Source of the DNA: Vulcanisaeta souniana JCM 11219 | Lineage (GTDB): Archaea > Thermoproteota > Thermoprotei > Thermoproteales > Thermocladiaceae | Reading direction: 5' to 3' | Assembly: GCF_026000775.1 (NCBI RefSeq) | Contig: NZ_AP026830.1 | Location: 558,001-622,000, forward strand | Length of the DNA: 64,000 bases | Part shown: piece by piece, positions 50,103 through 58,632 of the stretch | Position numbering within the stretch: position 1 is the stretch's first letter | How the letters are laid out: every line of letters starts with the position of its first letter | Notes under the pieces: generated by a model | The model's database searches: none | Told to the model about the DNA's origin: nothing | What the model saw: the letters and a program-made list of their open reading frames with translations, nothing else | Program-made: the position numbers and the translations under genes

Positions 50103-50213
50103 TGAATTAGTTAGTGCTAGAATCTCAAAATCATCATGAATTAAAAATAATTCTAATTCGAAACCTGGTTAATTGACGCATATAAAGACATTGTTGTATA
50201 AGCATAATGGAGT

Positions 50214-50729
50214 ATGAATAAGACATTGGTCATTATAATCATGTCAGTTGCGATATTGACAGTAATACTGGTAATGCTCACGCTCATTTACGGTATACCT
50301 GCAAAAGCACTAAAACTACTCTTTATTGCCTTATTACCAGAAATAGAACTAACATACACACCCACCACATGTCCCTATTACAATGGTTATTGGTTCACAA
50401 ATAATTATAATATTGCCATGATATTGAGACCAGGAAACAACTCAGTAAACGTTGGTAAGAACTCGATCATATACATAGGTATTGATTACTCCTCTAAAGA
50501 TACATACACCTTCATAATAAATAAGCCAAGAGGGATATTAATATTCACGTACTTCCCAGGAATATTCTCACCAATCATAATGCCCAATGCCAGTGGCACT
50601 ATAAAAATTAAGATCACAAACTCAACCCTATACCTAGCGGTAAATTCAAGCAAACCACTGAAACTTACTTACTCCTATCCACCATACTCATTGGGTAATT
50701 ACGTAAATATGCACATATATTGCCGTTAG
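50214..50729 (+). CDS. membrane-anchored surface protein, unknown family
   Basis: A 171-residue protein with an N-terminal membrane anchor (about residues 5-27). A beta-rich external region follows with repeated Asn-X-Ser/Thr sites (NNS, NAS, NSS) and two Cys. The composition is similar to other surface proteins in the window, but no specific relation is visible. A TATA-like element near 50178-50188 precedes the ATG. It lies inside a region where neighbouring genes are broken, so it may also be decaying. The sequence to 50730 is intact. Confidence 0.5.
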   Translation: MNKTLVIIIMSVAILTVILVMLTLIYGIPAKALKLLFIALLPEIELTYTPTTCPYYNGYWFTNNYNIAMILRPGNNSVNVGKNSIIYIGIDYSSKDTYTFIINKPRGILIFTYFPGIFSPIIMPNASGTIKIKITNSTLYLAVNSSKPLKLTYSYPPYSLGNYVNMHIYCR

Positions 50730-50904
50730 GAAGCCCCAGGGCGTTATCGGTGGGTATGTCTACGTATTCTTCATAGAACGAACATTAAATCGGAATCCGA
50801 CATTAGGTATATACCTTATGTCGAACTGCACACTTTACGGCGCAAGCAACTGCAATTACCGCAACAATACAGTCTACATATATTTTGATGAAAGCGGTGG
50901 TTAA
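50728..50904 (+). pseudogene. fragment of a surface-protein gene
   Basis: A 58-codon open piece follows directly in a +1 frame. It reads RKPQGVIGGYVYVFFIERTL and later NCTLYGASNCNYRNNTVYIY, ending at TAA 50902-50904. It has no plausible start codon. It may be a fragment of a duplicated or frameshifted surface-protein gene related to the preceding one. Confidence 0.35.
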
Positions 50905-51197
50905 ACCATTCGTAACCACGACACCACCAGACCAATGGCAGTGCACTCCAATCACTAGGAGAAATTAACCGCTGGGTAATTATCCTTAAGCCGTTACCTA
51001 CCCATTAACTCCCTGATCAAGCCCTCAACCATACTAATGGCATAACTAGCCTTCACCTGGTTCGCAACCCCCTATAAAATGCTTCATAATGTGCATATTC
51101 ATGACCATGTCATTCAATGCATCGCTCTGTATCTTAAGGTAGTTATTGCAGGTTTAGATGTTCATTAATGTCTGTGAGTAATCCTTGTAAAGAATCA
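50905..51197. other. degraded stretch without intact gene
   Basis: The only coding-like piece is on the minus strand near 50994-51065, where about 25 residues (VANQVKASYAISMVEGLIRE and so on) end at a stop. It looks like the tail of a lost helical protein. No RNA gene or repeat is seen. Confidence 0.3.
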
Positions 51198-51425
51198 TTA
51201 ATTTTCCAATATCTCAATACTTTGGTATCTCCTCTTTATCTCATAATCGATATTAACAAGTAATTCCCATAATCGGTCTAATGCCTCTTCCTTATCTATT
51301 AGGCCGGTCCTTCCATAAGCAACAGCCCTAAATGCCTCGTTAATTAAGTCAGCAATTGATCCCATAATCAGGTGCTTACCCAGCCTTGCCATAACCATAC
51401 CCACCTCTTGCTTAATTATGTTCAT
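51198..51425 (-). CDS. small helical protein, unknown function
   Basis: A 75-residue, strongly helical, charged protein (IADLINEAFRAVAYGRTGLIDKEEALDRLWELLVNIDYEIKRRYQ). A TATA-like GTTTTATAGG (about 51464-51455) lies about 30 bases before the ATG, with a second (GATTTATTAAGG) closer. It may be a genuine small gene or the N-terminal part of a decayed one, since further minus-strand remnants follow. The 258 bases on its right (51426-51683) contain a short hairpin (CCCC-ATTAA-GGGG near 51508) and a 30-codon minus-strand remnant (51540-51629). Confidence 0.45.
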   Translation of the reverse strand: MNIIKQEVGMVMARLGKHLIMGSIADLINEAFRAVAYGRTGLIDKEEALDRLWELLVNIDYEIKRRYQSIEILEN

Positions 51426-51683
51426 TCTTTCTATTCCTTAATAAATCTTTCACCTATAAAACCTACCCTTATTACCCTAGTAAGTCCACACTACTCCAAT
51501 CCCCATTAAGGGGCTATACCAAACCGAACATCAATTGAACTAAAGTAGCACCCAAAACGGAACAAGCGCAAAGCCTTCATCAGCCCTCCAGGTGTTCATC
51601 ACCGCCTCTGGTGTCCCGACAGCCATCATCACCCATTAATTAAGTGCGTGGTAGCTTTATAAGGCGTTAGCAATGGTTACCCC

Positions 51684-52391
51684 GTGGTTAAGGTCTTTGT
51701 TGGAACGTCAGGGTGGCTCTACGACTGGAACCAAGACTCAACCTTCGACTGGTACGTAAGGAACTCCGGCCTCAATGCGGTTGAATTGAACGTATCCTTT
51801 TATCGATTCCCATTCAGGAACCAGGTGGCTTCCTGGGCCAGGAAGGGCGCTGGACTTAGGTGGGCTGTTAAGGTTCATAGGTACGTAACCCATGTTAAGA
51901 GGCTCAGGGAGGATGCCCTGGACACCTGGCGTAGGTTTAGGGACTTGTTTCAGCCGCTTGATCCATACATAGACTTTTACCTATTTCAAATGCCGCCATC
52001 CTTCGCCTACAATGATGAGAACATTGAGAGAATTAGTGTGTTTGCTAAGGGGAGTGGGCTCAGCGTTAGGCTGGCCATTGAGTTTCGTCACGAGAGTTGG
52101 TTCAATAGTGAGGATGCCATTGACGAATTAAGGCATTTGGGTATAACTGTGGTTTCTATCGATGAGCCTGGCATCACATGGATTGAAAGCACCAATGGCA
52201 TTGTTTACCTGCGCCTTCATGGTAAGACTGATTGGTATATGCATGATTATGGCGAGGATGAACTTAGGGATTTGGCGGTTAGAGCTTTTTCCCTGAAGCC
52301 TAATGCGGTTTATGTTTTCTTTAATAATGACCATTGGATGCTTGAGAACGCCAGAAAAATGCTGACTATATTAAGGGATTTAGTGGAGTGA
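51684..52391 (+). CDS. DUF72 (YecE-like) family protein
   Basis: A 235-residue TIM-barrel-like protein. FVGTSGWLYDWNQDSTFDWYVRNSGLNAVELNVSFYRFPF is the family signature, followed by WAVKVHRYVTHVKRL, LAIEFRHESWF and VYLRLHG. The function of DUF72/YecE proteins is not firmly known. Conserved polar residues suggest an enzymatic role. GTG 51684 is the likely start, about 25 bases after a TATA-like GCTTTATAAG. It converges on an MFS gene with one base between stops. Confidence 0.9.
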   Translation: MVKVFVGTSGWLYDWNQDSTFDWYVRNSGLNAVELNVSFYRFPFRNQVASWARKGAGLRWAVKVHRYVTHVKRLREDALDTWRRFRDLFQPLDPYIDFYLFQMPPSFAYNDENIERISVFAKGSGLSVRLAIEFRHESWFNSEDAIDELRHLGITVVSIDEPGITWIESTNGIVYLRLHGKTDWYMHDYGEDELRDLAVRAFSLKPNAVYVFFNNDHWMLENARKMLTILRDLVE

Positions 52392-52392
52392 C

Positions 52393-53598
52393 TTATTTCT
52401 TGGTCCTTGACAGTGTTATTAGGCCTATTATCACCAGGGCAATTCCTATCGCCATCATTATGATCATACCTAGGCTCATGGGGCTTACTAAACCAACAAT
52501 TAGCGGCATCCAGCCACCAATGAGTAGACCCCAGTTGTATGCGACACCGAGGCCGCTTGCCCTGTATTGAACATTGAATTTATCTATCAGTACGTATGGT
52601 ACGAGCCCCATTGCGAAGTTCTCAATGAATGCTAGCATAACTAGGTTGACGAGGCTTGGTTGTAGTATTAGTGCTATCGGTGCATAGGCCAACGATATTG
52701 CCAATGTACCAATTATAAGCCACCTGTAGTTAATGACCAGGGCTAGTGGCCCAGCGAGTAGTACGGCCATGACTGCGGCTATTGTTGAGATGAGCATTAC
52801 ACTGGGTATTATACTCACTGCGCCTATTGCCTTCAGGAAATCCGAGTATATTAGGTATGTGGAATAATAAATTGTTAGTAGGCCTCCCGTGAATAGTATG
52901 CTGAGCCCCAATTGGGCACCGCCGTGCTTGAATAGCAGGGTTAGTGGGTTGGTCCTTGGTTTTGACCATATTGGTGACTCAAGGAGCCTGTTCCTAATCA
53001 CGAATGCAATCACTGCAATAACTGCGCCAGTGCCCATGTAGATCCTCCAACCGTAGGTATTGAAGGACGATGGACCCATGTAGGTGAGGAACAGGATATT
53101 GACTATAGTTGCTATGACAACCCCTATCGGGTAACCGCTCTGTACGAATGCCGATGCAATTTCCCTCCTCCACTTGCTCCATTCCATGATCATAGCAGTC
53201 CCCGGCCCCCATTCACCGCCTAGGAAGATTCCCTGCAGGAACCTGAGGGTTAATAGGGCTAATGGTGCCATCACCCCTGCGACTGCGTAGGTTGGTAGTA
53301 GTGCTATGGCTAGGGCAGACAGGCTGTAACCAAGTACCGTAACCAGAAGCCCGATTCTCCTGCCGAATGCGTCCCCCACGTAGCCCATAGTAATGGAACC
53401 CAGGGGCCTACCCACTAGGGTGGCTACTAGGGTTGATAGTCCACCAAGTAGTGAGTATGGCCCTGGGAAGAATAATTCACCTAGTAATGGCATTATTGGT
53501 GTGACCAGGAGTGCGTCGTAACCATCCATGATCCATCCAAGGTATGCGCTGATTATGGCCCTGCGCCTAATTACCTCAATACTTCCCTGTTTACTCAC
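52393..53598 (-). CDS. MFS transporter, metabolite:proton symporter-like
   Basis: A 401-residue carrier with about 12 membrane segments. RRAIISAYLGWIMDGYDALLVTPIMPLLGE and GYVGDAFGRRIGLLVTVLGYSLSALAIALLPTY are typical of the sialate/aromatic-acid/metabolite:H+ symporter group. LRFLQGIFLGGEWGPGTAMIMEWSKWRREI includes the family GGEWG motif. The substrate is not determined. It is a complete gene, starting 49 bases before the UbiA gene's stop on the same strand. Confidence 0.9.
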   Translation of the reverse strand: MSKQGSIEVIRRRAIISAYLGWIMDGYDALLVTPIMPLLGELFFPGPYSLLGGLSTLVATLVGRPLGSITMGYVGDAFGRRIGLLVTVLGYSLSALAIALLPTYAVAGVMAPLALLTLRFLQGIFLGGEWGPGTAMIMEWSKWRREIASAFVQSGYPIGVVIATIVNILFLTYMGPSSFNTYGWRIYMGTGAVIAVIAFVIRNRLLESPIWSKPRTNPLTLLFKHGGAQLGLSILFTGGLLTIYYSTYLIYSDFLKAIGAVSIIPSVMLISTIAAVMAVLLAGPLALVINYRWLIIGTLAISLAYAPIALILQPSLVNLVMLAFIENFAMGLVPYVLIDKFNVQYRASGLGVAYNWGLLIGGWMPLIVGLVSPMSLGMIIMMAIGIALVIIGLITLSRTKK

Positions 53599-53646
53599 AT
53601 TACTCCGTCGATTAATGCAATTTTAAGTTATTTCCAATATAGCTAA

Positions 53647-54585
53647 TTAAACTGAGAGTGGTGGGTATATTCGTGCGATTATCATTGTTATTATGAGTAT
53701 TATGAGGATTATTAACCTGACGCTAAATGGCCCAGCCCACAGATTCCTAAGTTCTTTCCACCTACTCCTCACCACGTTCTCATCACCACTTAGTAGTGGT
53801 CCAGCCAGTCTTATAGTGCGTGGAATTAGGAGTAGGGTTATCAGGGATGTGTATGGCAAGTAGTGCAGTATTGCTGAGGCTATTATTGCCAGGTACATCA
53901 GTGCTATGGTTATGTAGACCACGTACTTCGTGTTTCTAATGCCCACGAGGAGCACGAGTGTTATCTTACCAACTGCCCTGCAGGCATCTATCTCTAGGGC
54001 TCCTGAACCAATGAGTATAAGTAGTGTGAATAATCCGTTTGGTATTCCAACAACTAACGGCGCTGGGTTTGTGTATATGCCTGTCTGGACTATGTATGAG
54101 CCCCACGTAACGAGGGGCCCCATCGCTATTGCGGCAAGTATCTCCCCATAGCCCCTATAATGAAACTTAAGTGGTGGTATACTATACCCAACGCCAATTA
54201 CTAGTCCTACTAATGCCAACACAAGTACTAACCACCCAATTAGGGTAAATAGGTAAATGCCGGAGGCAAATGCCACTAGAAGTAGGGCATAACCCACCGT
54301 AATCACGCTCCTCGGGCTTAACCTAAGGTCTATTATTGGGTGTGGCCTGTGGGAGAAGCCGCTTGCCCTGTATAGTTTGTCTACACCGCTTAGGTAATCG
54401 TAATAATCATGCACCAGGTTAACCCCCGCCTGGGCGAGAAGTAGGGCTGTTAGTGTTATTATGTAAATTATTGGGTTAAACCTATTGTCTAGGTACCAGG
54501 CAAGTGCAGTTCCCAGGGTTACTGATGAGAAGGCGCTCGTCAACGTGGTTGGACTAAATGATATCAACCAAGTCTTGATGTTCAT
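53647..54585 (-). CDS. UbiA-family prenyltransferase (MenA-like)
   Basis: An integral membrane prenyltransferase of about 312 residues that transfers a polyprenyl chain to an aromatic or naphthoate ring in quinone synthesis. The first catalytic Asp-rich motif is NLVHDYYDYLSGVD. A second acidic region is ALEIDACRAVGK. Eight to nine hydrophobic segments surround these. The frame opens at ATG 54627. ATG 54585 (MNIKTWLISFSPTTLTSAF) is preferred because it matches the usual MenA start and lies about 30 bases after a TATA element (CCTTAAAACG). The divergent UbiD-like gene supports a menaquinone-type pathway. Confidence 0.88.
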   Translation of the reverse strand: MNIKTWLISFSPTTLTSAFSSVTLGTALAWYLDNRFNPIIYIITLTALLLAQAGVNLVHDYYDYLSGVDKLYRASGFSHRPHPIIDLRLSPRSVITVGYALLLVAFASGIYLFTLIGWLVLVLALVGLVIGVGYSIPPLKFHYRGYGEILAAIAMGPLVTWGSYIVQTGIYTNPAPLVVGIPNGLFTLLILIGSGALEIDACRAVGKITLVLLVGIRNTKYVVYITIALMYLAIIASAILHYLPYTSLITLLLIPRTIRLAGPLLSGDENVVRSRWKELRNLWAGPFSVRLIILIILIITMIIARIYPPLSV

Positions 54586-54667
54586 TACAGCGCGAAACCT
54601 GGGTCTAGGCGTTTTAAGGCTTTCCATGGAGGAAATTAATATTTGCTAAGGCAGACATTGATTGATC

Positions 54668-56095
54668 GTGGTAATTAAGGACCTTAGGGCTTTCATCAAG
54701 GTCTTGGAGGAGAGGAATGAATTAATTAGGATTGATGAACCGCTCAGTGTTGACCTTGAGGTTGCCGCATTATTAAGGGAACTAATGTATAGGGGTGGGC
54801 CAGCCGTAATTATTGAAAGAACCAAGGAGGGTACCCTACCAATAGTCGGTAACCTCTTTGGTAAGTGGGACAGAGTTATGCTTTCCATGGAAAATAACGA
54901 CCCAGAAATAGCAACCTCAAGACTGGCGGATCTATTGAATATAAGGGTTCCCCAGGGTTTAGCGGATGCACTAAAATCCATTAATGAACTAAGGAAGTTT
55001 TCGCAATACTTCCCCAAAAACGTGGGTAATGGAGCTGTGAAGGAACAAGAGTGGAGCGCCATTGATTTAACGAAAATTCCGGCCATTAGGCAGTGGGTTC
55101 ATGAACCTGGTAGGTTCATTACCTTCGGAATAACATTCGTCAAGTACGGCAATTACAGGAACTTCGGCTACTATAGGTTGCAGGTGATTGGTAGGGATAG
55201 GTTCGTGATGCATTGGCAGCCCTGGCGTAGGAGCGCAATGTACGGAGAGCTCGGTGATAAGGCCGAGGTAGCAATCGTATTTGGTCCTGACCCCGTGACC
55301 ATGCTCATGGCTGGCGTGTCAATACCACACCCACTGGATAAGCTCCTGGTTACCGGAGTGCTTAGGGGTGAGGGCGTTGAGTTAGTGAGGGGTTCGACGG
55401 TGGATGTTGAGTATCCGGCGAATGCGGAGTTGGTCATTGAGGGTGAGTTAACGGGTGAGTACGTTAGGGAGGGGCCATTTGGTGACCATGTCGGTGTTTA
55501 CTCAATAGCCAAGGAGTACCCTGTGGTCAAGGTTAAGGCTATTTACTCAAGAAGGAACCCAATAGTACCTGTTACAGTAACCGGAAAGCCTGTACTTGAG
55601 GATGGTAATATCATAAGGTTTGGAACCAAGGTAGTAAAGTCACCGCTCAGGTTGTTACTGCCGGAGCTTGTTGACCTGGAAATACCTCCTGAGGGTTTAG
55701 GGTTCGTAATCATCGCATCCATTAGGAAGAGGTACCCAGGGCATGCAAGGAGGGTCATGACTACACTATGGGGCCTAGTACCAGTATTAGGTAAGTTAAT
55801 GATAGTCGTTGATGATGATGTTAATGTGAGAGATTGGGGCCAGGTAATGTACGCAGTAGCCGCTCACGTTAATCCGTCAAGGGACATACTAATAATTGAT
55901 AATTACCCAGTGGAGGAGCTCGACCCATCAACACCAGTTCCAAACCTGGGCAGTAAGGTTGGCATCGATGCCACCAGGAAACTCCCTGAAGAATATGGCG
56001 GTAGAGAGTACCCAATGGATGCTACTGCGCCAAGTGACGTGATTAATAGGGTTAGGAGGATTGTGGACTCAATCTTGGGCAAGTCAAGGAATTGA
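54668..56095 (+). CDS. UbiD-family prFMN decarboxylase
   Basis: A decarboxylase of about 475 residues of the UbiD family, which uses prenylated FMN to remove CO2 from aromatic or unsaturated acids, including quinone precursors. Hallmarks are LVRIDEPL-like LIRIDEPLSVDLEVAALLRE, GLADALKSI, RFVMHWQP, and EGPFGDHVGVYS carrying the catalytic Glu region. The frame opens at TTG 54662. GTG 54668 is preferred because a TATA-like AAATTAATATTTG lies about 25-30 bases before it. The UbiX-type flavin prenyltransferase is not in the window. Its divergent partner is UbiA-like, consistent with quinone synthesis. Confidence 0.9.
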   Translation: MVIKDLRAFIKVLEERNELIRIDEPLSVDLEVAALLRELMYRGGPAVIIERTKEGTLPIVGNLFGKWDRVMLSMENNDPEIATSRLADLLNIRVPQGLADALKSINELRKFSQYFPKNVGNGAVKEQEWSAIDLTKIPAIRQWVHEPGRFITFGITFVKYGNYRNFGYYRLQVIGRDRFVMHWQPWRRSAMYGELGDKAEVAIVFGPDPVTMLMAGVSIPHPLDKLLVTGVLRGEGVELVRGSTVDVEYPANAELVIEGELTGEYVREGPFGDHVGVYSIAKEYPVVKVKAIYSRRNPIVPVTVTGKPVLEDGNIIRFGTKVVKSPLRLLLPELVDLEIPPEGLGFVIIASIRKRYPGHARRVMTTLWGLVPVLGKLMIVVDDDVNVRDWGQVMYAVAAHVNPSRDILIIDNYPVEELDPSTPVPNLGSKVGIDATRKLPEEYGGREYPMDATAPSDVINRVRRIVDSILGKSRN

Positions 56096-56133
56096 CGATA
56101 TGTATATTTAGGGCTTAAACCACTAACTGGATA

Positions 56134-56967
56134 ATGAGGACATGTGTAATCGGATTGGGTAGGATGGGTAGGGGCATGGCCGTAAATCTCGTTAATAGGG
56201 GTCACGTGGTCTATGGCTATGATGTCAATAAGTCCATATACACGGCCTTAGGTAATGCCGGCGTGAAGACGGTGGACAGCATGGAGCAGTGCGGCGATGT
56301 TGATTACGTAGTGCTCGCATTGCCCACGGGCGGGGAGTCCACCCAGGTACTGAGTGAATTAGGTACTAACTCCGTGGTAATAGACACAACAACGATGAGT
56401 CTGGCGGAGCTTGAGCAGGTACTCTCCATAGTCCGTAACAGGGGGTTTAGGTACATAACCGCTAGACTTGAGGGCGGACCAAGACAGGCTGAGAGTGGGT
56501 CTCTCGTGATGTTTATTGGCGGTGATGAACAACTGTATAGGCAATCAGAGGAATTCCTTAGGCAACTGGGCACTCCGATCTACATTGGTACCCACGAGCA
56601 AGCCGCACTACTTAAGTTAATCAGTACGTCAATAATCATAGCCAACACCATGATATTGGCCGAACTATCGCCAATAATGAAGGACGTGGGCCTAGACACA
56701 AATACCCTAGTCAAGGCACTAAGCATGAGCGGGGCCGACTCGGCGCAACTAAGGACCAGGCTACCCTGGATACTAAGCGGTAACTACCCAGAGTCCTTCT
56801 CAATAGACCTCGCTAAATACGTGGTTGATGAAACAATAAAGCACTCAATGAGCAAGGGCAGGTCGTTACCGATAATGAACATGATCGACAAAATCCTTGA
56901 GATAGCCAGGAATGAAGGTAAAGGGAAGGGGGACTTCTCCGAGGCAGCTGAGATCCTAAAGAAGTAA
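56134..56967 (+). CDS. beta-hydroxyacid dehydrogenase (3-hydroxyisobutyrate dehydrogenase family)
   Basis: A 277-residue NAD(P)-dependent enzyme. The Rossmann start is CVIGLGRMGRGMAVNLVNRGH. VIDTTTMS is followed by the substrate motif EGGPRQAESGSLVMFIGG. The catalytic lysine lies in ALLKLISTSII (family KLxNN-like, with Ser-Thr here). These match 3-hydroxyisobutyrate/tartronate-semialdehyde/6-phosphogluconate-like dehydrogenases. The substrate is undetermined. It starts 38 bases after the UbiD gene. Confidence 0.88.
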   Translation: MRTCVIGLGRMGRGMAVNLVNRGHVVYGYDVNKSIYTALGNAGVKTVDSMEQCGDVDYVVLALPTGGESTQVLSELGTNSVVIDTTTMSLAELEQVLSIVRNRGFRYITARLEGGPRQAESGSLVMFIGGDEQLYRQSEEFLRQLGTPIYIGTHEQAALLKLISTSIIIANTMILAELSPIMKDVGLDTNTLVKALSMSGADSAQLRTRLPWILSGNYPESFSIDLAKYVVDETIKHSMSKGRSLPIMNMIDKILEIARNEGKGKGDFSEAAEILKK

Positions 56968-57018
56968 ATCTAAAGTGCAAGGACGCATTACGTTGAATCC
57001 TTAACCGAAGCGCCACGG

Positions 57019-57201
57019 CTAATCCTTTTTCAATAAGTTAATTATAGACCGTATTTCACCTTCGGAATTTAATACCTCATTGGCATTGCCGGATTTAGAA
57101 ATTAAAAGACCCAGGTTATGATAAAAGTCATGCAGGTTAAGCCAGTAATTAAACCTTCTTCCCCTAATCTCTTCAATCATAATCTTCCTAATATGAACCA
57201 T
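57019..57201 (-). CDS. possible 60-residue protein
   Basis: A 60-residue frame with mixed helical character and no recognised domain (RFNYWLNLHDFYHNLGLLI). A TATA-like ATTTATAGTAT (about 57242-57232) lies about 30-35 bases before the ATG, and GTGAGGTT directly precedes it. It may be a real small gene. It lies between the dehydrogenase and tRNA-Ser. There is little evidence beyond the promoter-like context. Confidence 0.35.
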   Translation of the reverse strand: MVHIRKIMIEEIRGRRFNYWLNLHDFYHNLGLLISKSGNANEVLNSEGEIRSIINLLKKD

Positions 57202-57325
57202 TAAACCTCACGCAATCAAAGTAACATTACTATACTATAAATTTAAATCCTAATTCAAACCACGCCGTACTTCACGACTATACCCACTGAACCAATTACG
57301 GAAATAATTGTAATGATTATGTTGA

Positions 57326-57430
57326 TGGTGCCGGGGCCGGGATTTGAACCCGGGCCCCCTTGCGGGGACGGACTAGCTGGGTCGTTGGGTCTCCAGGCCC
57401 GCGCCTTGGACCTAGCTCGGCCACCCCGGC
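57326..57430 (-). tRNA. tRNA-Ser (GGA) with a 16-base anticodon-loop intron
   Basis: Minus strand: the acceptor GCCGGGG (57430-57424) pairs with CCCCGGC (57336-57330), followed by A73 (57329) and encoded CCA (57328-57326). The D-stem is GCC/GGC, the long variable arm is CCCC-GCAA-GGGG, and the T-arm is CCGGG-TTCAAAT-CCCGG, giving a class II tRNA. The anticodon stem CGGGC pairs with GTCCG. The loop C-T-GGA-G-A is restored by removing 16 bases (57390-57375) at the 37/38 position. The anticodon is at 57394-57392. A73 is more usual for leucine than serine tRNAs in archaea. The identity rests on the anticodon. Confidence 0.88.
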
Positions 57431-57451
57431 GATTCAATAGGCCATTATCTG

Positions 57452-57462
57452 TGATTTAAAGT
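57452..57462 (-). promoter_or_regulatory. TATA promoter of tRNA-Ser
   Basis: ACTTTAAATCA read on the minus strand lies 22-32 bases before the first base of tRNA-Ser. The following stretch up to 57684 is AT-rich, with no gene seen. Confidence 0.6.
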
Positions 57463-57684
57463 TTTGCCCATTTTTGGGTATTTTCAAGCAGTGTCATTGT
57501 TATTATTTCCAGCTTAACTTCCTGGTTGTCGTATTTTTATTATTACCGAAATACACTAGGTCGGTATTTCATATGTCCTTTATTCCTTAAACTTATTGCC
57601 TTGGTTTTACATTAGTTTTTGTGATTTTATTTTTCCAGTAATGAATGATTTTCTTATTTTTATTATTGTATATTGGGGATTGAT

Positions 57685-58632
57685 TTATCCAAAGGTCTTT
57701 ACGAGCTTTGATAGGTAGTCCCAGTATTCGTCGATTTCCTTCTCGATTTCCTTAATATTCTCTTCAGTTAAATGGGCGAACCTACCCTGTCTCTTTAGGT
57801 ACTCGGTTATTGGTTTTCTCTTTGATTTGTCAAAGTGGGTATTGCTTGGTGGGTTGAACCTTATCATGCCGTGGTCCCACTCGTATAGTGGGAAGTAACC
57901 TGTCTCTGTGGCTAGTCTGGCTATTTCCACAGTCATTTCCTCTGGGTAGCGCCAGCCTGGTGGGCATGGTGCCAGTACGTGTATGAATGCCGGGCCCTCA
58001 TCAAGGTAGTCAAGGGCTGTCTTTACCTTGTTGGCTAGGTCTATTGGGTAGGCTAGGTTTGCTGTTGCTGCATATGGTATGTGATGCCCAATGACGATGC
58101 TCATTATATCCTTCTTCCTCTGGACTTTACCCTTTAACTTACTGCCCACTGGGGATGTTGTTGTCCAGGCAAAGTGCGGTGTTCCTCCGCTTCTCTGTAT
58201 TCCTGTGTTCATGTAGGCCTCATTATCATAAAGCACATAGAGCACGCCATGACCACGCTCAAGCATACCACTGAGAGCCTGCAAACCAATATCATAAGTA
58301 CCACCATCACCGGCAATGGCTATGACCTTGGCCTTGGCGTCTAACATACCCTTCCTCCTAAGTACCTTTAGTGCGGATTCCGCGCCTGAGGCGGCTGCGG
58401 CTGCATTTTCAAAGGCCACATGTAGGTAGGGCACGCTCCATGCAGTATATGGGTATGATGTCGAGGTTACCTCTATACAACCTGTGGCGTTAACAATAAT
58501 CACATCGGAACCAGCGGCCTTAAGGATCCACCTAATCGCAATTGATGGTCCACAACCAGCACAGGTTAATTGCCCGGGCCCGAAATACTCGTCCACAGGC
58601 AAGTCCTTTATTGTCCTGAAGTACACCTTCAT
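57685..58632 (-). CDS. porB: pyruvate:ferredoxin oxidoreductase, beta subunit
   Basis: A 315-residue catalytic subunit binding thiamine diphosphate and a [4Fe-4S] cluster. PGQLTCAGCGPSIAIRWIL holds two cluster cysteines and NATGCIEV the third. The ThDP motif GDGGTYDIGLQALSG is followed by YDNEAYMNTGIQRSGGTPHFAWTTTSP, which matches pyruvate- rather than 2-oxoisovalerate-specific enzymes. It is the last gene of the operon and its start overlaps the alpha subunit's stop by four bases. The enzyme oxidises pyruvate to acetyl-CoA and CO2 with ferredoxin as acceptor. Confidence 0.95.
   Translation of the reverse strand: MKVYFRTIKDLPVDEYFGPGQLTCAGCGPSIAIRWILKAAGSDVIIVNATGCIEVTSTSYPYTAWSVPYLHVAFENAAAAASGAESALKVLRRKGMLDAKAKVIAIAGDGGTYDIGLQALSGMLERGHGVLYVLYDNEAYMNTGIQRSGGTPHFAWTTTSPVGSKLKGKVQRKKDIMSIVIGHHIPYAATANLAYPIDLANKVKTALDYLDEGPAFIHVLAPCPPGWRYPEEMTVEIARLATETGYFPLYEWDHGMIRFNPPSNTHFDKSKRKPITEYLKRQGRFAHLTEENIKEIEKEIDEYWDYLSKLVKTFG

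Noticed and set aside
57255-57437. 60-codon open frame on the minus strand
   Set aside because: It lies across tRNA-Ser and is explained by the G+C-rich tRNA sequence.
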